A stretch of DNA of 64,000 bases from Pseudomonas sp. PICF141 (GCF_002286815.1 NZ_MUNM01000037.1:62001-126000); one strand, 5' to 3'; shown: positions 17,620 to 26,774, numbered from the stretch's first letter. Program-made: numbers and translations. The notes: generated by a model not told the origin, from the sequence alone.

Positions 17620-18075
17620 ATGGAAGCCAGTACCCTCACATTTCAAGAGTTGTTTCGTCCGGGAAGCGCCTCAAATGGCTGCACCGTGGCCGAACGATGC
17701 TCCTCCGATTTTCTGATAAACGAACGTTCGTTGCTCAATGCTATCGTTATGGCTGATGGTGGACATTCCGACTTTATGGGTTGTTTTGTTAAGGGCTTCC
17801 TAGAGCAAAACAAACAATCTAATTCTCGTCTGCTATTACGCGAGCCCGCTGAAACAGAAAGCGGTCGGATACTCCTTTACATCTGCCCCGAGTGCGGCGA
17901 CATCGGGTGTGGCGCCTACGCAGTATCTGTTCGCCAAAACGATGACTTTTTCACGTGGGATTCCTTTGCTTACGAGAACGGTTATGAAGAGCCTCGCATC
18001 ATTGAAGGAGTCGGCCCCTTCACATTTGAGAAGCATGCCTATGAGGCAGTTATCAACGATGCGGCTACGTTCTGA
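17620..18075 (+). CDS. Hypothetical protein with CPECGDIGCG motif
   Basis: The 151-residue acidic protein is of unknown family. The conspicuous motif LLYICPECGDIGCGAYAVSV (about residues 86-105) has a CxxC...C spacing and could bind zinc or be a disulphide-prone loop. It is followed by FFTWDSFAYENGYEEPRI. There is no signal peptide or membrane segment. The ATG at 17620 follows weak AGTT sequence, so the start is not certain. It lies between a PfpI gene and an IS1182-family element whose left end is about 75 bp downstream, so it may be an accessory gene. A role as an immunity protein is possible by its size and acidity but unsupported. Confidence 0.6.
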   Translation: MEASTLTFQELFRPGSASNGCTVAERCSSDFLINERSLLNAIVMADGGHSDFMGCFVKGFLEQNKQSNSRLLLREPAETESGRILLYICPECGDIGCGAYAVSVRQNDDFFTWDSFAYENGYEEPRIIEGVGPFTFEKHAYEAVINDAATF

Positions 18076-18148
18076 AAGGTAATTCAACTTGCGCTGCAAA
18101 AGCGGGCCGATTGTGTCCGTCGACCGCCGCTTTTGGTCAATCGTGATA

Positions 18149-19723
18149 GGCAGAAATCGGCCCAGAGTGTGTAAAAACGCTCAAGGCCTCATCGTCTTGG
18201 GTCATTGACGTTCGTGGCTGAACGATCACATGGCAAATGCTGCGTATTGCATCAGTCGCGACCTGGAACGCGTCAACGCTGTTTTTACAGCCTCTGGGAT
18301 GGACTCACCCCGGCCAGCTTTCGGGTTAGGAAGTGCGTCGCACCCATCCATTGGTTGAGCGTCCCGAAGGGATGCTCAACCGTCCGTTTTCGGACTCGCA
18401 TCATCTCAGGGGCTTTGCTCAGCCGAAGCTGCATTTCCTCCAATACGGCTTCATGCTCCCAGCGTCGAACTCGTCGTTCCGTGCTAGGCGTGCATTGCGA
18501 CTTCAACGCGCAGCCCTGGCATTTTGAACTCCAGTAACGATGCAACTTCAGGCCTTTTTCAACGTAGGAGTAGTGCCAGATCAGCGCCTCGCCAGCGGGA
18601 CAAATGTATTCGTTTTTTGCCGCGTCATAGATGAAGGCATCGTTATTGAAACGCCCGTCAGCCTTGGCTCCAGAGGTCATCGGTTTGGGCACATAGGCGG
18701 TGATACCGGCATCGTGACAAGCGAGGATTTGTTCGCTTTTGAAGTAACCTCGATCAGCCACCACCGACAACGTATCCGACGCCATCGCCTCGCGGGCTTG
18801 CTTGGCCATCGAGCTGAGTTGATCGCGGTCGGAACCGACGTTGGTCACCTCATGCGCAACGATCAAATGGTGCTGAGTATCGACCGCTGTCTGCACGTTG
18901 TAGCCGACGATTCCCGTGCCACGCGTCATCATGGAACGGGCGTCTGGATCGGTCAGTGAGACCTGTTTATCCGGGGATTCGTTGAGCTGGATTTCGATCG
19001 CTTGAAGCTCCTTCATTTGCGTCTTGAGCTTGGCGATTTTCTCTTCTAGCCGCACGGCGTTGGGCTCGGAAGCTGTGGGTTCTTGCCGATCGGCAGCATC
19101 GAGTGCCGCCAGGTAACGGCTGATGCTCGATTCAATTTCTTCCATTCGCCGCTTCAGTTTGGCGCTGGTGAAATTGCGGTCGCGGTTGTTGACTGCTTTG
19201 AATTTACTGCCATCGATGGCGACCAGATTTTCTCCGAACAGTCCCAACTGCTGACAGAGCACAACGAACTGGCGACAGACGCCTCGGATGGCCTTGCTGT
19301 TGTCTTTCCGGAAGTTGGCAATGGTCTTGAAATCAGGCATCAAACGCCCGGTTAGCCACATCAGCTCGACGTTGCGTTGGGCCTCTCGCTCCAGCCGTCG
19401 GCTCGACTGGATGCGGTTGAGATAACCGTAGATATAGATCTTCAGCAGGATTGCGGGGTGGTAAGCAGGCCGGCCTGTGTCAGCAGGAATAGCACCGTCA
19501 AAACCCAGATTGACCAAGTCGAGTTCATCGACGAAGACGTCGACTATGCGCACCGGATTGATATCGCTGACGTAGTCGTCGAGGCTTTCGGGAAGTAAGG
19601 TGCTTTGGCCTCGATGTTCACCTTGGATAAAGCGCTTCATGGGCGATCCTTGCGATGAAATCCCCGGAAATCATAGCAAGGGTTCAAGAAAGCGTTTTTA
19701 CACACTATGGGCCGTTTTCTGCC
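18149..19723 (-). mobile_element. IS1182-family insertion sequence
   Basis: The ends form inverted repeats: 18149-18181 (GGCAGAAATCGGCCCAGAGT then GTGTAAAAACGCT) and 19691-19723, which reads as the reverse complement with two mismatches. The core GTGTAAAAACGCT is identical at both ends. One full-length transposase gene lies inside in minus orientation. Because the flanks GGCAGAAA-CGGCCC are mirrored too, the element probably sits in, or carries, a palindromic target. A simple direct target repeat cannot be read off. Confidence 0.88.
18285..19640 (-). CDS. IS1182 family transposase
   Basis: The 451-residue protein has an N-terminal DUF772-type domain (VRIVDVFVDELDLVNLGFDG, AYHPAILLKIYIYGYLNRIQSS), then LVAIDGSKFKAVNNRDRNFT with the first acidic catalytic residue, a coiled insertion (about residues 170-215), SVVADRGYFKSEQI with the second, and a C-terminal ICPAGEALIWHYSYVE/CQGC zinc-like cluster before TVEHPFGTLNQWMG. 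These features define IS1182-type DDE transposases. The frame is intact and complete at both ends, so the copy may still be active. Terminal inverted repeats lie on both sides. Confidence 0.92.
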   Translation of the reverse strand: MKRFIQGEHRGQSTLLPESLDDYVSDINPVRIVDVFVDELDLVNLGFDGAIPADTGRPAYHPAILLKIYIYGYLNRIQSSRRLEREAQRNVELMWLTGRLMPDFKTIANFRKDNSKAIRGVCRQFVVLCQQLGLFGENLVAIDGSKFKAVNNRDRNFTSAKLKRRMEEIESSISRYLAALDAADRQEPTASEPNAVRLEEKIAKLKTQMKELQAIEIQLNESPDKQVSLTDPDARSMMTRGTGIVGYNVQTAVDTQHHLIVAHEVTNVGSDRDQLSSMAKQAREAMASDTLSVVADRGYFKSEQILACHDAGITAYVPKPMTSGAKADGRFNNDAFIYDAAKNEYICPAGEALIWHYSYVEKGLKLHRYWSSKCQGCALKSQCTPSTERRVRRWEHEAVLEEMQLRLSKAPEMMRVRKRTVEHPFGTLNQWMGATHFLTRKLAGVSPSQRL

Positions 19724-19973
19724 GGTCAGCTATGGGATGAAAGTCACCTCTGACGACTCGACTGCGTCGGCCAAAACCAATTACTCGCGGCACGGAACCT
19801 CTCATCTTTGGCATGACGCACACGTCCACTTTTTCAAGTATTTAGCTTCGAAGCAGGAAAGGCGTCACTCTCGCGTCTCGACACGGCGAGACGTGTGAAC
19901 TGCGGCAAGCGACGTTCCTATAGGTCATTCGTCTCACCAGGGTCTGTTGACGTTTCGCTGCGAACCGCCGCGA

Positions 19974-22403
19974 TCAGGGAAATGTGACCGCCGCCGCGAG
20001 GTACAGCAGCAACGCCAGCAGCAACACCACGGTGAAGCCCAGGTGGATCGCCAGCAGGGTCGCCAGCACGGCCGCTACCACCGATACGCTGGCGTTGACG
20101 CCCCAGGCGATCGGCACCAGGGCTTCGGCGCGCGCGGAGATGCGCTCGAGTCCGAGCGGAAACGGCATGCCCATGGCGAACGCCAGCGGCGCTATCAGCG
20201 CGGCGCAGATGCCGAACCTGGCGAGGGTTCGCACCGGCGCCAGCAGCTGGAACAACGGGGGCAGGGCGATCAGGTAGAGCAGGGCGATCACGCAGATCGC
20301 CAGGACTGGCCACGTGAGCGGATGACGGCGCGCTACACCCGTTCCAATGTCCCGCCGCCGGCGGCCGGAGTAACGGCTGCCGAGGCCAGCGAAAATCAGG
20401 AACGCGCTGAGCGTTACCGCCACCGAATACAACGGGTGGCTGAGGAAAAGGGTGAACTTCTGGATGAAGGCGATTTCCACGAACATGAAGGCGCAGCCAA
20501 TGGCGGCGAAGTAGGACACGACCCTAAGTTCGAACCTGCCCAAAGCCGCATTCTGAGAGCGCCGCCGCGCCACCCATAGCGGCACCAGGATCAGCAGCAC
20601 GGCGGCCACGCTGGACTGCAGCAGGGTGGCGATCAGCACCGGATAGCCCCACTCCAGCATTGACAGGCCGCCTTGCTCCTTCAGCGCCAGCAGTTCCTGC
20701 AGCGAGCGCCACTTGAAGAAATGGAAGAAATACGGCCGATCATCCATGGTCGGACGCACGTCGAACTTGTAGCGTTCCAGGAACTCCGCGCGTTCGCCGG
20801 ACAGCAGGGCCTGCGCCGCTTCGAAAAACCAGGGCCGGTCGAGCAGGTTATAGCGGTTCGCCTCGGCCACGGTCATCCCGGGGTAGTAGGCCAGGTCGAA
20901 GGAGCGCGCTCGGCAGAACTCCCGCAGCACGGCGATGCCAGCGTCGTCGAAATCCCTGTTGCTGACCAGCAGCGTCGCGGTCTTCCAGCCGCGGATCATG
21001 ACGATGCGACGCGCCGCGTTGGCCTGCCCGTCGCGCTCGATGGCTGCGGCCGCGGTGGCCAGTAGCCTGGGAACATCGCGGGGCGGCAGGGTGACCCAGC
21101 GGGTGATGGCCAACATACCACCGGGCGCGAGATGGCGCAGGTACTCGGCGAAGGCGTCCACCGTGTACAGGTAGTTTTCGGACAGCGCATGCAGGCCGCC
21201 CGAGGCGGTGCCGAAGGAGTCCAGCAGGGCGATCTGGATCAAGTCGTAAGGCTCGTCGCGTGAAGCCACCAGGCCGCGCGCCTCGCCGATCAACACACGG
21301 ACGTTGGGCGCGCTGTACGGCTTGCCGGAGAAATCGGCGAAGCGGCGCTGGACCAGATCGATCACCTGCGGGTTCAGTTCGATGGCATCCACCGCGCTGG
21401 CGCCGTGGTAGATCGCCTGCAGCACATCGGCACCGGCGCCGCTGCCCAGCACCAGCACGCGGGGTTGCCGCAGCAGGTGATAGGGCAGAGCCGAGGTCAG
21501 GTAGCCCAGGTAGGCGAGCGGTTCACGGCGCCCGTCATAGCGGTTCAGCACGGAAAGGCCATCGCCGTCAGTGAAGATGGCCAATTGGGCGGGCGGTTCC
21601 TGCGTCGCGTTGAGGCTCAGACCCGGCGCGTGGCGCAGGGGAATGGTCGGGCTGTCGACGACCGTGAGCAGGCCCAGCGGACTCCAGGTCTGGGTGATTG
21701 CGTACGCATCCTTGATACGCAGCGTCTGGCTCAGTTCCTTGTACTCGGAGGGCGACAGGGCGATCCAGCGCTCGGGCACGCCGGCAGGTACAACCACTGC
21801 CGCCGCCAGCAGCAACGGCGCGAGCCAGTGCCTCTTCCCCGTGCAAGCCATGCCGGCCAGCGCCCCGGCGGCGATGCCGGTGCCGCCCAGCAGCCGCAGC
21901 GCATCGACGGGCGTCAAGGCGAACAGCGCGGCGACGATTACCAGGCTGCCCACGCCGGCGCCGAGAATATCAAAGGCGTAGATCCGATGAATCTGTTCCT
22001 GAAAGCAGGTGAAGGTCAGGCAGATGCACACCGCCGCGCAGAAGAACGGCACGAACAGCAGCAGGTAGATCATCAGCAGGCGCGCCGACTGCCGCGCGTC
22101 CCAGAGGATCTCAAGGGGATTGAATGGAACCTTCTGGGCCAGGCCGAAGCAGGCAATGGCGCTCAGCCCGAACAGCACCGCGCCGCCGATGAACACGCCG
22201 TGGAAGCGCGGCGCCAGGACAGACCGCGCCAGCGCCACGGCGGTGCCGGCGGCGCCGTAGCCGAGCAGCGCGACGCTGATCATCATGTAGGCGAAATGGT
22301 GCCACTGGATGATCGAAAGCAGCCGCAGCAGCAGCACCTCATAGCCGAGCGCGGAGGCAGACAACAGCGCCAGGGCGAGCAGTGGTGGCGAATGCATGCT
22401 CAA
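19974..22403 (-). CDS. Multi-pass membrane protein with spermidine synthase-like domain
   Basis: The 809-residue protein has about seven hydrophobic segments in residues 1-220, a soluble methyltransferase/aminopropyltransferase-like domain (about residues 300-560) and another set of segments after 590. The soluble part has VLVLGSGAGADVLQAIYHG, IELNPQVIDLV and SENYLYTVDAFAEYLRHL, as in membrane-anchored spermidine-synthase relatives. It would use SAM or decarboxylated SAM at the membrane, but the acceptor is unknown. The start is TTG at 22403, overlapping the stop of the upstream pcm-like gene by 4 bp; an ATG at 22397 is also possible. The coding sequence is visibly richer in G+C than its neighbours, suggesting acquisition. 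Confidence 0.75.
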   Translation of the reverse strand: MSMHSPPLLALALLSASALGYEVLLLRLLSIIQWHHFAYMMISVALLGYGAAGTAVALARSVLAPRFHGVFIGGAVLFGLSAIACFGLAQKVPFNPLEILWDARQSARLLMIYLLLFVPFFCAAVCICLTFTCFQEQIHRIYAFDILGAGVGSLVIVAALFALTPVDALRLLGGTGIAAGALAGMACTGKRHWLAPLLLAAAVVVPAGVPERWIALSPSEYKELSQTLRIKDAYAITQTWSPLGLLTVVDSPTIPLRHAPGLSLNATQEPPAQLAIFTDGDGLSVLNRYDGRREPLAYLGYLTSALPYHLLRQPRVLVLGSGAGADVLQAIYHGASAVDAIELNPQVIDLVQRRFADFSGKPYSAPNVRVLIGEARGLVASRDEPYDLIQIALLDSFGTASGGLHALSENYLYTVDAFAEYLRHLAPGGMLAITRWVTLPPRDVPRLLATAAAAIERDGQANAARRIVMIRGWKTATLLVSNRDFDDAGIAVLREFCRARSFDLAYYPGMTVAEANRYNLLDRPWFFEAAQALLSGERAEFLERYKFDVRPTMDDRPYFFHFFKWRSLQELLALKEQGGLSMLEWGYPVLIATLLQSSVAAVLLILVPLWVARRRSQNAALGRFELRVVSYFAAIGCAFMFVEIAFIQKFTLFLSHPLYSVAVTLSAFLIFAGLGSRYSGRRRRDIGTGVARRHPLTWPVLAICVIALLYLIALPPLFQLLAPVRTLARFGICAALIAPLAFAMGMPFPLGLERISARAEALVPIAWGVNASVSVVAAVLATLLAIHLGFTVVLLLALLLYLAAAVTFP

Positions 22404-23143
22404 TCGCCTCCGACCAGAGGCACGAAGCGCACAGGCAGCACCTGCCGGGTGGACACGCTGCCATCGCCGGCCTTCTCGATCAGCAGCAGGTACTGGATCA
22501 TGAACGGCGCGCCGACCGGGATGACCATCCGTCCGCCGGCCTTGAGCTGGGCGATCAGTGGCGGCGGCACATGGCTGGCGGCGGCAGTGACGAGGATGGC
22601 GTCATAAGGTCCGTGCTCGGGCCAGCCGTGGTAGCCATCACCCAGCCGGGCCTGCACCTTCGCATACCCCAGCCGCCCCAGGCGCTCACTGGCCTGCACT
22701 GCCAGCGGCTCGATGATCTCCATCGTGTAGACCGCCTGCGCCAACTCGGCGAGGATCGCCGCCTGATAGCCCGAGCCAGTGCCGATCTCGAGTACCACGT
22801 CGCCGGGCCCGACCTGCGTCAGGTCGGTCATCAGGGCGACGATGTAGGGCTGGGAGATGGTCTGGCCGTAGCCGATCGGCAGCGGGCGATTCTCGTAGGC
22901 GTAGGGCACCTCGTCGGGCGGGACGAACTTATGGCGTGGCACTTTGGCCATCGCGGCCATCACCGGCGCGGCAAATTCGACCCTGCCGGTTTCGTCGCGC
23001 GTGACGGACGACATGTTGGTGATTTCCCGCACCATGGCATCGCGCAACGGTGCGAACGGATCGTCGGCATGCAGGCCGGCGGATGCCAGCGCCAGAGCGA
23101 TGGCAGGCGCCAGGATGCGTGTCAGGAGCATCACCGGCTTCAC
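22400..23143 (-). CDS. Periplasmic protein-L-isoaspartate O-methyltransferase
   Basis: The 247-residue PCMT-family enzyme is preceded by a cleavable signal peptide (residues 1-26, MLLTRILAPAIALALASAGL then HADD). The SAM motif is VVLEIGTGSGYQAAILAEL, preceded by the PIGYGQTISQPYIVALMTDL block that defines isoaspartyl methyltransferases. Cytosolic Pcm repairs isomerised Asp/Asn residues; an exported version, as here, must obtain SAM in the periplasm or work on secreted proteins, which is unusual. It is the first gene of a two-gene operon with the membrane spermidine-synthase-like protein, joined by a 4-bp overlap. Both genes share the same G+C-rich style. Confidence 0.85.
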   Translation of the reverse strand: MKPVMLLTRILAPAIALALASAGLHADDPFAPLRDAMVREITNMSSVTRDETGRVEFAAPVMAAMAKVPRHKFVPPDEVPYAYENRPLPIGYGQTISQPYIVALMTDLTQVGPGDVVLEIGTGSGYQAAILAELAQAVYTMEIIEPLAVQASERLGRLGYAKVQARLGDGYHGWPEHGPYDAILVTAAASHVPPPLIAQLKAGGRMVIPVGAPFMIQYLLLIEKAGDGSVSTRQVLPVRFVPLVGGD

Positions 23144-23364
23144 AATGACTCCTCCGCCTGAGGAATAATCGAATCGTATGGCCGGCGGGCTGGCTCGGCA
23201 AGCCCGGGGTGCTGATACAAAAGTGAATGCGATTGTCAGCTAGTAGCTGATTCTGTTGAAAAAGTCGGCGTTCGGATTCAGTCTCTTCTACAGAGCCGAT
23301 CCATAACGGCCGTTCCATCAGAGTTTCGGGCACCATAACGACCTTAAAAAACAGAACCTTGAAT

Positions 23365-23601
23365 ATGAATCATGAACTTTGGCAGGAACCTGATGGCTGT
23401 CAGACCTTTTGTCTAGCCGGTGCTGAAGGTGATGGTGCGCGTGCGCTTATGCATTCGGAAGCGAAGCTTGTTTGGGAGGTTGAGGCTGAAAGTCATTTCG
23501 AAGCGATGACTAAATATTATGCGCACATGCAGTGGGGCGAGTACCTGACGGACTTTCCCGAACAAGACAAGACTTCCTACAGAAAACTGGGCTGGGAATG
23601 A
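23365..23601 (+). CDS. Small hypothetical protein
   Basis: The 78-residue acidic protein begins MNHELWQEPDGCQTFCLAG. Its W/E-rich middle, KLVWEVEAESHFEAMTKYYAHMQ, looks like a short helical domain. No signal, membrane segment or metal site is evident. A TTG at 23359 would add two residues. I do not recognise a named family. It stands alone between the G+C-rich operon and a transposase fragment. Confidence 0.55.
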   Translation: MNHELWQEPDGCQTFCLAGAEGDGARALMHSEAKLVWEVEAESHFEAMTKYYAHMQWGEYLTDFPEQDKTSYRKLGWE

Positions 23602-23656
23602 CCAGTCAAGAGTCGGATAAAACTGCGGAACCCTCTCTATCTGATAACCACTTGCC

Positions 23657-24292
23657 ATGGTCTGCTTTGGGTCGACCTTGCTAAGAATGGCGCCCCTGTG
23701 TCGTCTACGGCAAAATCACTCCATCGGCCAGCGAGAGAGTACGCAGCATGATGGGACAGTTAGTGGGCAGGATCGACTGTTTTACTCGTTCAACCTTGAA
23801 GATCACATCCCAGCCAATCACCTTCTGCGCAGCATTGATCAATGTCTCGATCTGAGCGACCTGCGCCATTACCTCGCCGATTTTTATAGCCCGATTGGGC
23901 GTCCGTCGATTGATCCAGAACTGATGATTCGCATGCTGATCGTCGGCTACTGCTACGGCATTCGCTCCGAACGGCTGTTGTGCGAAGAGGCCCATTTGAA
24001 CCTGGCATATCGCTGGTTCTGCCGGTTGAGCCTTGATGATGAAGTCCCCAACCACTCGACCTTTTCCAAAAATCGACACGGCCGTTTTCGGGACAGCGAT
24101 TTGTTTCGCTGGTTGCTCAACGAGGTGCTGCGTCGTTGCATGGAGGCTGGCTTGGTCAAAGGCGAAGGATTTGCTGTGGACGCCAGCATCATCAAAGCGG
24201 ATGCGAGTCGGCAGCGCGGCGTCCCGGCCAAATCTGAAACCGTTATGAACACGTTCAGAATCAAATCTGAACGCGTTCAGAACGTGGTATGA
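23657..24292 (+). pseudogene. Truncated DUF772-type transposase (IS1182-like) fragment
   Basis: The frame encodes about 175 recognisable residues of a transposase N-terminus: QDRLFYSFNLEDHIPANHLLR, GRPSIDPELMIRMLIVGYCYG, NLAYRWFCRLSLDDEVPNHS and GEGFAVDASIIKADASR. It is then cut off after GVPAKSE. The catalytic core and C-terminus are missing. The apparent native start (ATG at 23748) is in another frame from the body, so a small indel has also disrupted the N-terminus. It differs in sequence from the intact IS1182-family copy at 18285. It is a dead element at the edge of the accessory zone. Confidence 0.85.
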
Positions 24293-24301
24293 GGCTTGTT
24301 C

Positions 24302-25075
24302 CTACGATGTACTTGCTTCGGCCTGGTGGTGCGTCGTGGGGCTTGATTTGCGTGTGTTCTTGATAAACATCGCGGTTCCACCGTGGCGCATATCGATCTC
24401 GAATAGCTCTGACGTGCGAATGAGATCGCCCAGCGTACGATGCCCGTAATTGACTGCTGAGAACGAGCTGTTGTTGCGGATGAATTGACCGACTTGACTG
24501 AGATGCGACCACCCGGCGTCGTCTGCGGTTTTCTCTGCTGCTGTCCTCAGCAATCGGACAAGGGACGTGTCGCTGCGCAGCTCGTTCCGGGTTCGCTTCG
24601 TGGATTGTGGTGGTTCGCCCTCGGCAGCTTTTTCCTGATCGTCGCTCATCAGGTTCTCTGTGTAGATAAACTGAGAGCAGGCATCCACGAACGGCTTAGG
24701 AGTCTTCTTCTCGCCAAAGCCATACACTGGCAGGCCGCTTTCAAGCAGTCGCAGCACAAGCGGGGTGAAGTCGCTGTCGCTGGTCATGAGCGCGAAGGCA
24801 TCGACGTTCTTACTGTATAGCAAGTCCATTGCGTCAATGATCATTGCAGAGTCAGTGGCGTTCTTGCCTTTCGTGAAAGCGAACTGCTGCATGGGTCGAA
24901 TAGCGTAGGGGTGGACCTTCTCGACCCAGCCTGCAAGGTGCGGAGAGCTCCAATTGCCGTGAGCGTGCCTGATGTTCACCATGCCATATTTGGCAAGCTC
25001 ATCGAGCACACCGCCGATAGCGGCGTGGCTTACGTTGTCGCAGTCAATCAGCAGTGCTATCCGTTTCGACTCCAC
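24302..25075 (-). CDS. NYN domain protein with C-terminal OST-HTH/LOTUS domain
   Basis: The 257-residue protein has an N-terminal PIN-like NYN (LabA/DUF88) fold. Visible acidic catalytic candidates are IALLIDCDNVSHAAI (D10-x-D12), NATDSAMIIDAMDLL (D74) and ALMTSDSDFTPLVLRL (D98/D100). A polar linker (about residues 145-170) leads to an OST-HTH/LOTUS-like domain (about 172-240, LVRLLRTAAEKTADDAGWSHLSQ..., FSAVNYGHRTLGDLIRTSELFEI). NYN proteins are Mg2+-dependent RNases, and LOTUS domains bind RNA or other partners. The combination is known in bacteria but its substrates are mostly unstudied. Its neighbours are a transposase fragment and an orphan gene, so it may belong to mobile or defence-linked cargo. 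Confidence 0.85.
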   Translation of the reverse strand: MESKRIALLIDCDNVSHAAIGGVLDELAKYGMVNIRHAHGNWSSPHLAGWVEKVHPYAIRPMQQFAFTKGKNATDSAMIIDAMDLLYSKNVDAFALMTSDSDFTPLVLRLLESGLPVYGFGEKKTPKPFVDACSQFIYTENLMSDDQEKAAEGEPPQSTKRTRNELRSDTSLVRLLRTAAEKTADDAGWSHLSQVGQFIRNNSSFSAVNYGHRTLGDLIRTSELFEIDMRHGGTAMFIKNTRKSSPTTHHQAEASTS

Positions 25076-25657
25076 GATGGATCCTTATCAGTCTCGATGA
25101 GTCGCCACTATGTCATCAGGCCGGCACGGCCTTCAAGACTCAGTGCTGGCCTGTGGTGCGGTTGGAGTCGGGACACTCACGCCAGATATTTCATTTTTTG
25201 TAGTTGATGTGCAGTGTCGTCGTAAGCGGGCTTTTTCCCTATCGCTGCGCTGGTCCTCAGGCCGACATGGAGACGTTTTCGAATGACTCGCATCCACTAG
25301 AATTTAAATCCGTATTTTTTCATTTAATAACAAAAAGATAGGTATGCTTTTGCATCGTACTAAAGATACAAGAGCAAGTAGCTTAAAAGCTTCACCCTGG
25401 TCATTAACGCGTCAATCAAGATTGACCGCTGCCTCTGTTAGGGTGGTGTCAGGTCTTCTGTTTCTGCGAGATTGTGTGATTTGGAAGGACAGTTTCTGGG
25501 CTAAGCGGTCAGCTATCCCCAATGAATACGTCCTCTTTTCACGCACGTACCATTTCACGTAACCCCACTTGCGATATTTTATGAGGGAGTTGCTGATCCC
25601 TTGCGCAAGCGGCCAGATGTACTAGCCTGCATTAACCACTATCGCGGAGCTAGACTT
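25076..25657. other. A+T-rich non-coding stretch
   Basis: This 580-bp stretch becomes visibly A+T-rich from about 25290. A 72-codon frame at 25344-25562 exists but has no ribosome site and reads like random sequence. I see no RNA gene, inverted repeat or transposase relic. It probably holds the promoter of the orphan gene at 25658. Confidence 0.45.
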
Positions 25658-26596
25658 ATGATACCAATGACTATTAAGGATGAAGAAAGCAAAAGCGAAA
25701 ATGGAGACTCTAGTTCATCGGGTGATGCAGATAAGCGAGACAATATTGTCTTTTGGGATCTGCTAAAAAATAACAGAAGTAGAATAAAGCAGGTTGAAGG
25801 TAAAGGAGTCTTGTTGGCAGGAGACAAAAGCTTTGCGACCCATGGGGCATCGATCTATGTAAGCGCAAAAAAAACAGGAGAGTGTCACTGGGAACTATCG
25901 AAACAAATTGGTCATGACTGGACGAAGGTCTATCTATTAAATTACTCCGCTAAAAAAGTTACGTGCGTTCAACGTAGCGACTACGAAAGTGATCATGAGT
26001 TTTTTATCACAGTCGAGCTAAGTGGCTGCAGGTTCACTATTACTGACGAATTTGTTCTTCATATCGCCGCAGACGTTGGGCTTAGTTACGAGTCGGGTCA
26101 CGTGAGGCGCGATAAAGCCGAGCAGACGGCACTCAAAAATAAGGCGCCTAATATGCGGCGGAGAGTTTCGATAACTGAAAGACCCGGAACTCAACCTTAT
26201 GTTGCCCGCAGAGGGGAGGGTCTTGTGGATGTTGCAACAAATACTTTGATGAGCGCTTGGCCGGAAAACCGCTACACGGCAACAACATTGCGGAGTATTT
26301 ATAAGGAAAAAGGAGCATCTGCGGACACGATAACGAGTATAACCACGTCGGTCGTCCAGTTGGCAATGTCAGAAGGCAAGAGCGAGGAGGATGCCAAGAT
26401 AATAGCTGCAAAAGTCAAAGCTGCAGCAGAGGATGCGTTGCCCACCATGTTGTCAATACCATTGGGTGCCTTCATCTTTGGACTTAGAACAGACAGCGGA
26501 TGGAACTATTATGCTTTAATCAACGGTGAATGGTCTGATATCAATCCGGTACCTCTGAGTAGTTCTAGCAGTTCTGGTATGTTGTTTTCGAAATGA
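25658..26596 (+). CDS. Orphan hypothetical protein (A+T-rich)
   Basis: The product is 312 residues from the ATG at 25658, placed 8 bp after GGAG; a TTG at 25601 is also in frame. The N-terminus is polar and Ser/Asp-rich (about residues 1-30). A beta-rich middle follows (GKGVLLAGDKSFATHGASIYVSA..., WTKVYLLNYSAKKVTC, FFITVELSGCRFTITDE). The C-terminal half has a helical segment, EEDAKIIAAKVKAAAEDAL, and ends in a Ser-rich tail. There is no signal peptide or clear membrane segment. I recognise no family. Its codon use and composition differ from the surrounding genes, so horizontal gain is likely. An effector or toxin-like role is conceivable but not supported by a motif. Confidence 0.65.
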   Translation: MIPMTIKDEESKSENGDSSSSGDADKRDNIVFWDLLKNNRSRIKQVEGKGVLLAGDKSFATHGASIYVSAKKTGECHWELSKQIGHDWTKVYLLNYSAKKVTCVQRSDYESDHEFFITVELSGCRFTITDEFVLHIAADVGLSYESGHVRRDKAEQTALKNKAPNMRRRVSITERPGTQPYVARRGEGLVDVATNTLMSAWPENRYTATTLRSIYKEKGASADTITSITTSVVQLAMSEGKSEEDAKIIAAKVKAAAEDALPTMLSIPLGAFIFGLRTDSGWNYYALINGEWSDINPVPLSSSSSSGMLFSK

Positions 26597-26774
26597 CTTT
26601 TCTCAAGAAATGGCACAACAAGAAATGGTGCGGATTTTATTTTTCAAGAAATGGGATAGATTTGTTTTTCCATACTGTCACGTAAAAAATCTGTCCCCTT
26701 TCTTTTTCTTTCTTTGTTTACTTAGCTCGCTGGAGCGGGATAAAGCCCACCCCTTATCCAAATGTTATACATCC

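Noticed and set aside
21405..22607. 400-codon open frame opposite the membrane spermidine-synthase-like gene.
   Set aside because: High G+C coding sequence leaves long antisense frames; composition is Arg/Gln-rich and no domain is visible.
23240..23275. Sequence resembling an IS5-type terminal repeat (TTCTGTTGAAAAAGTC).
   Set aside because: Only one short end-like motif is seen, with no partner or transposase, so an insertion cannot be claimed.
24245..24287. GTTCAGA/TCTGAAC palindromes at the end of the transposase fragment.
   Set aside because: Probably chance or relic end sequence; no second copy or gene-regulatory position.
25344..25562. 72-codon frame in the A+T-rich gap.
   Set aside because: No ribosome site and no domain; the sequence reads as random.
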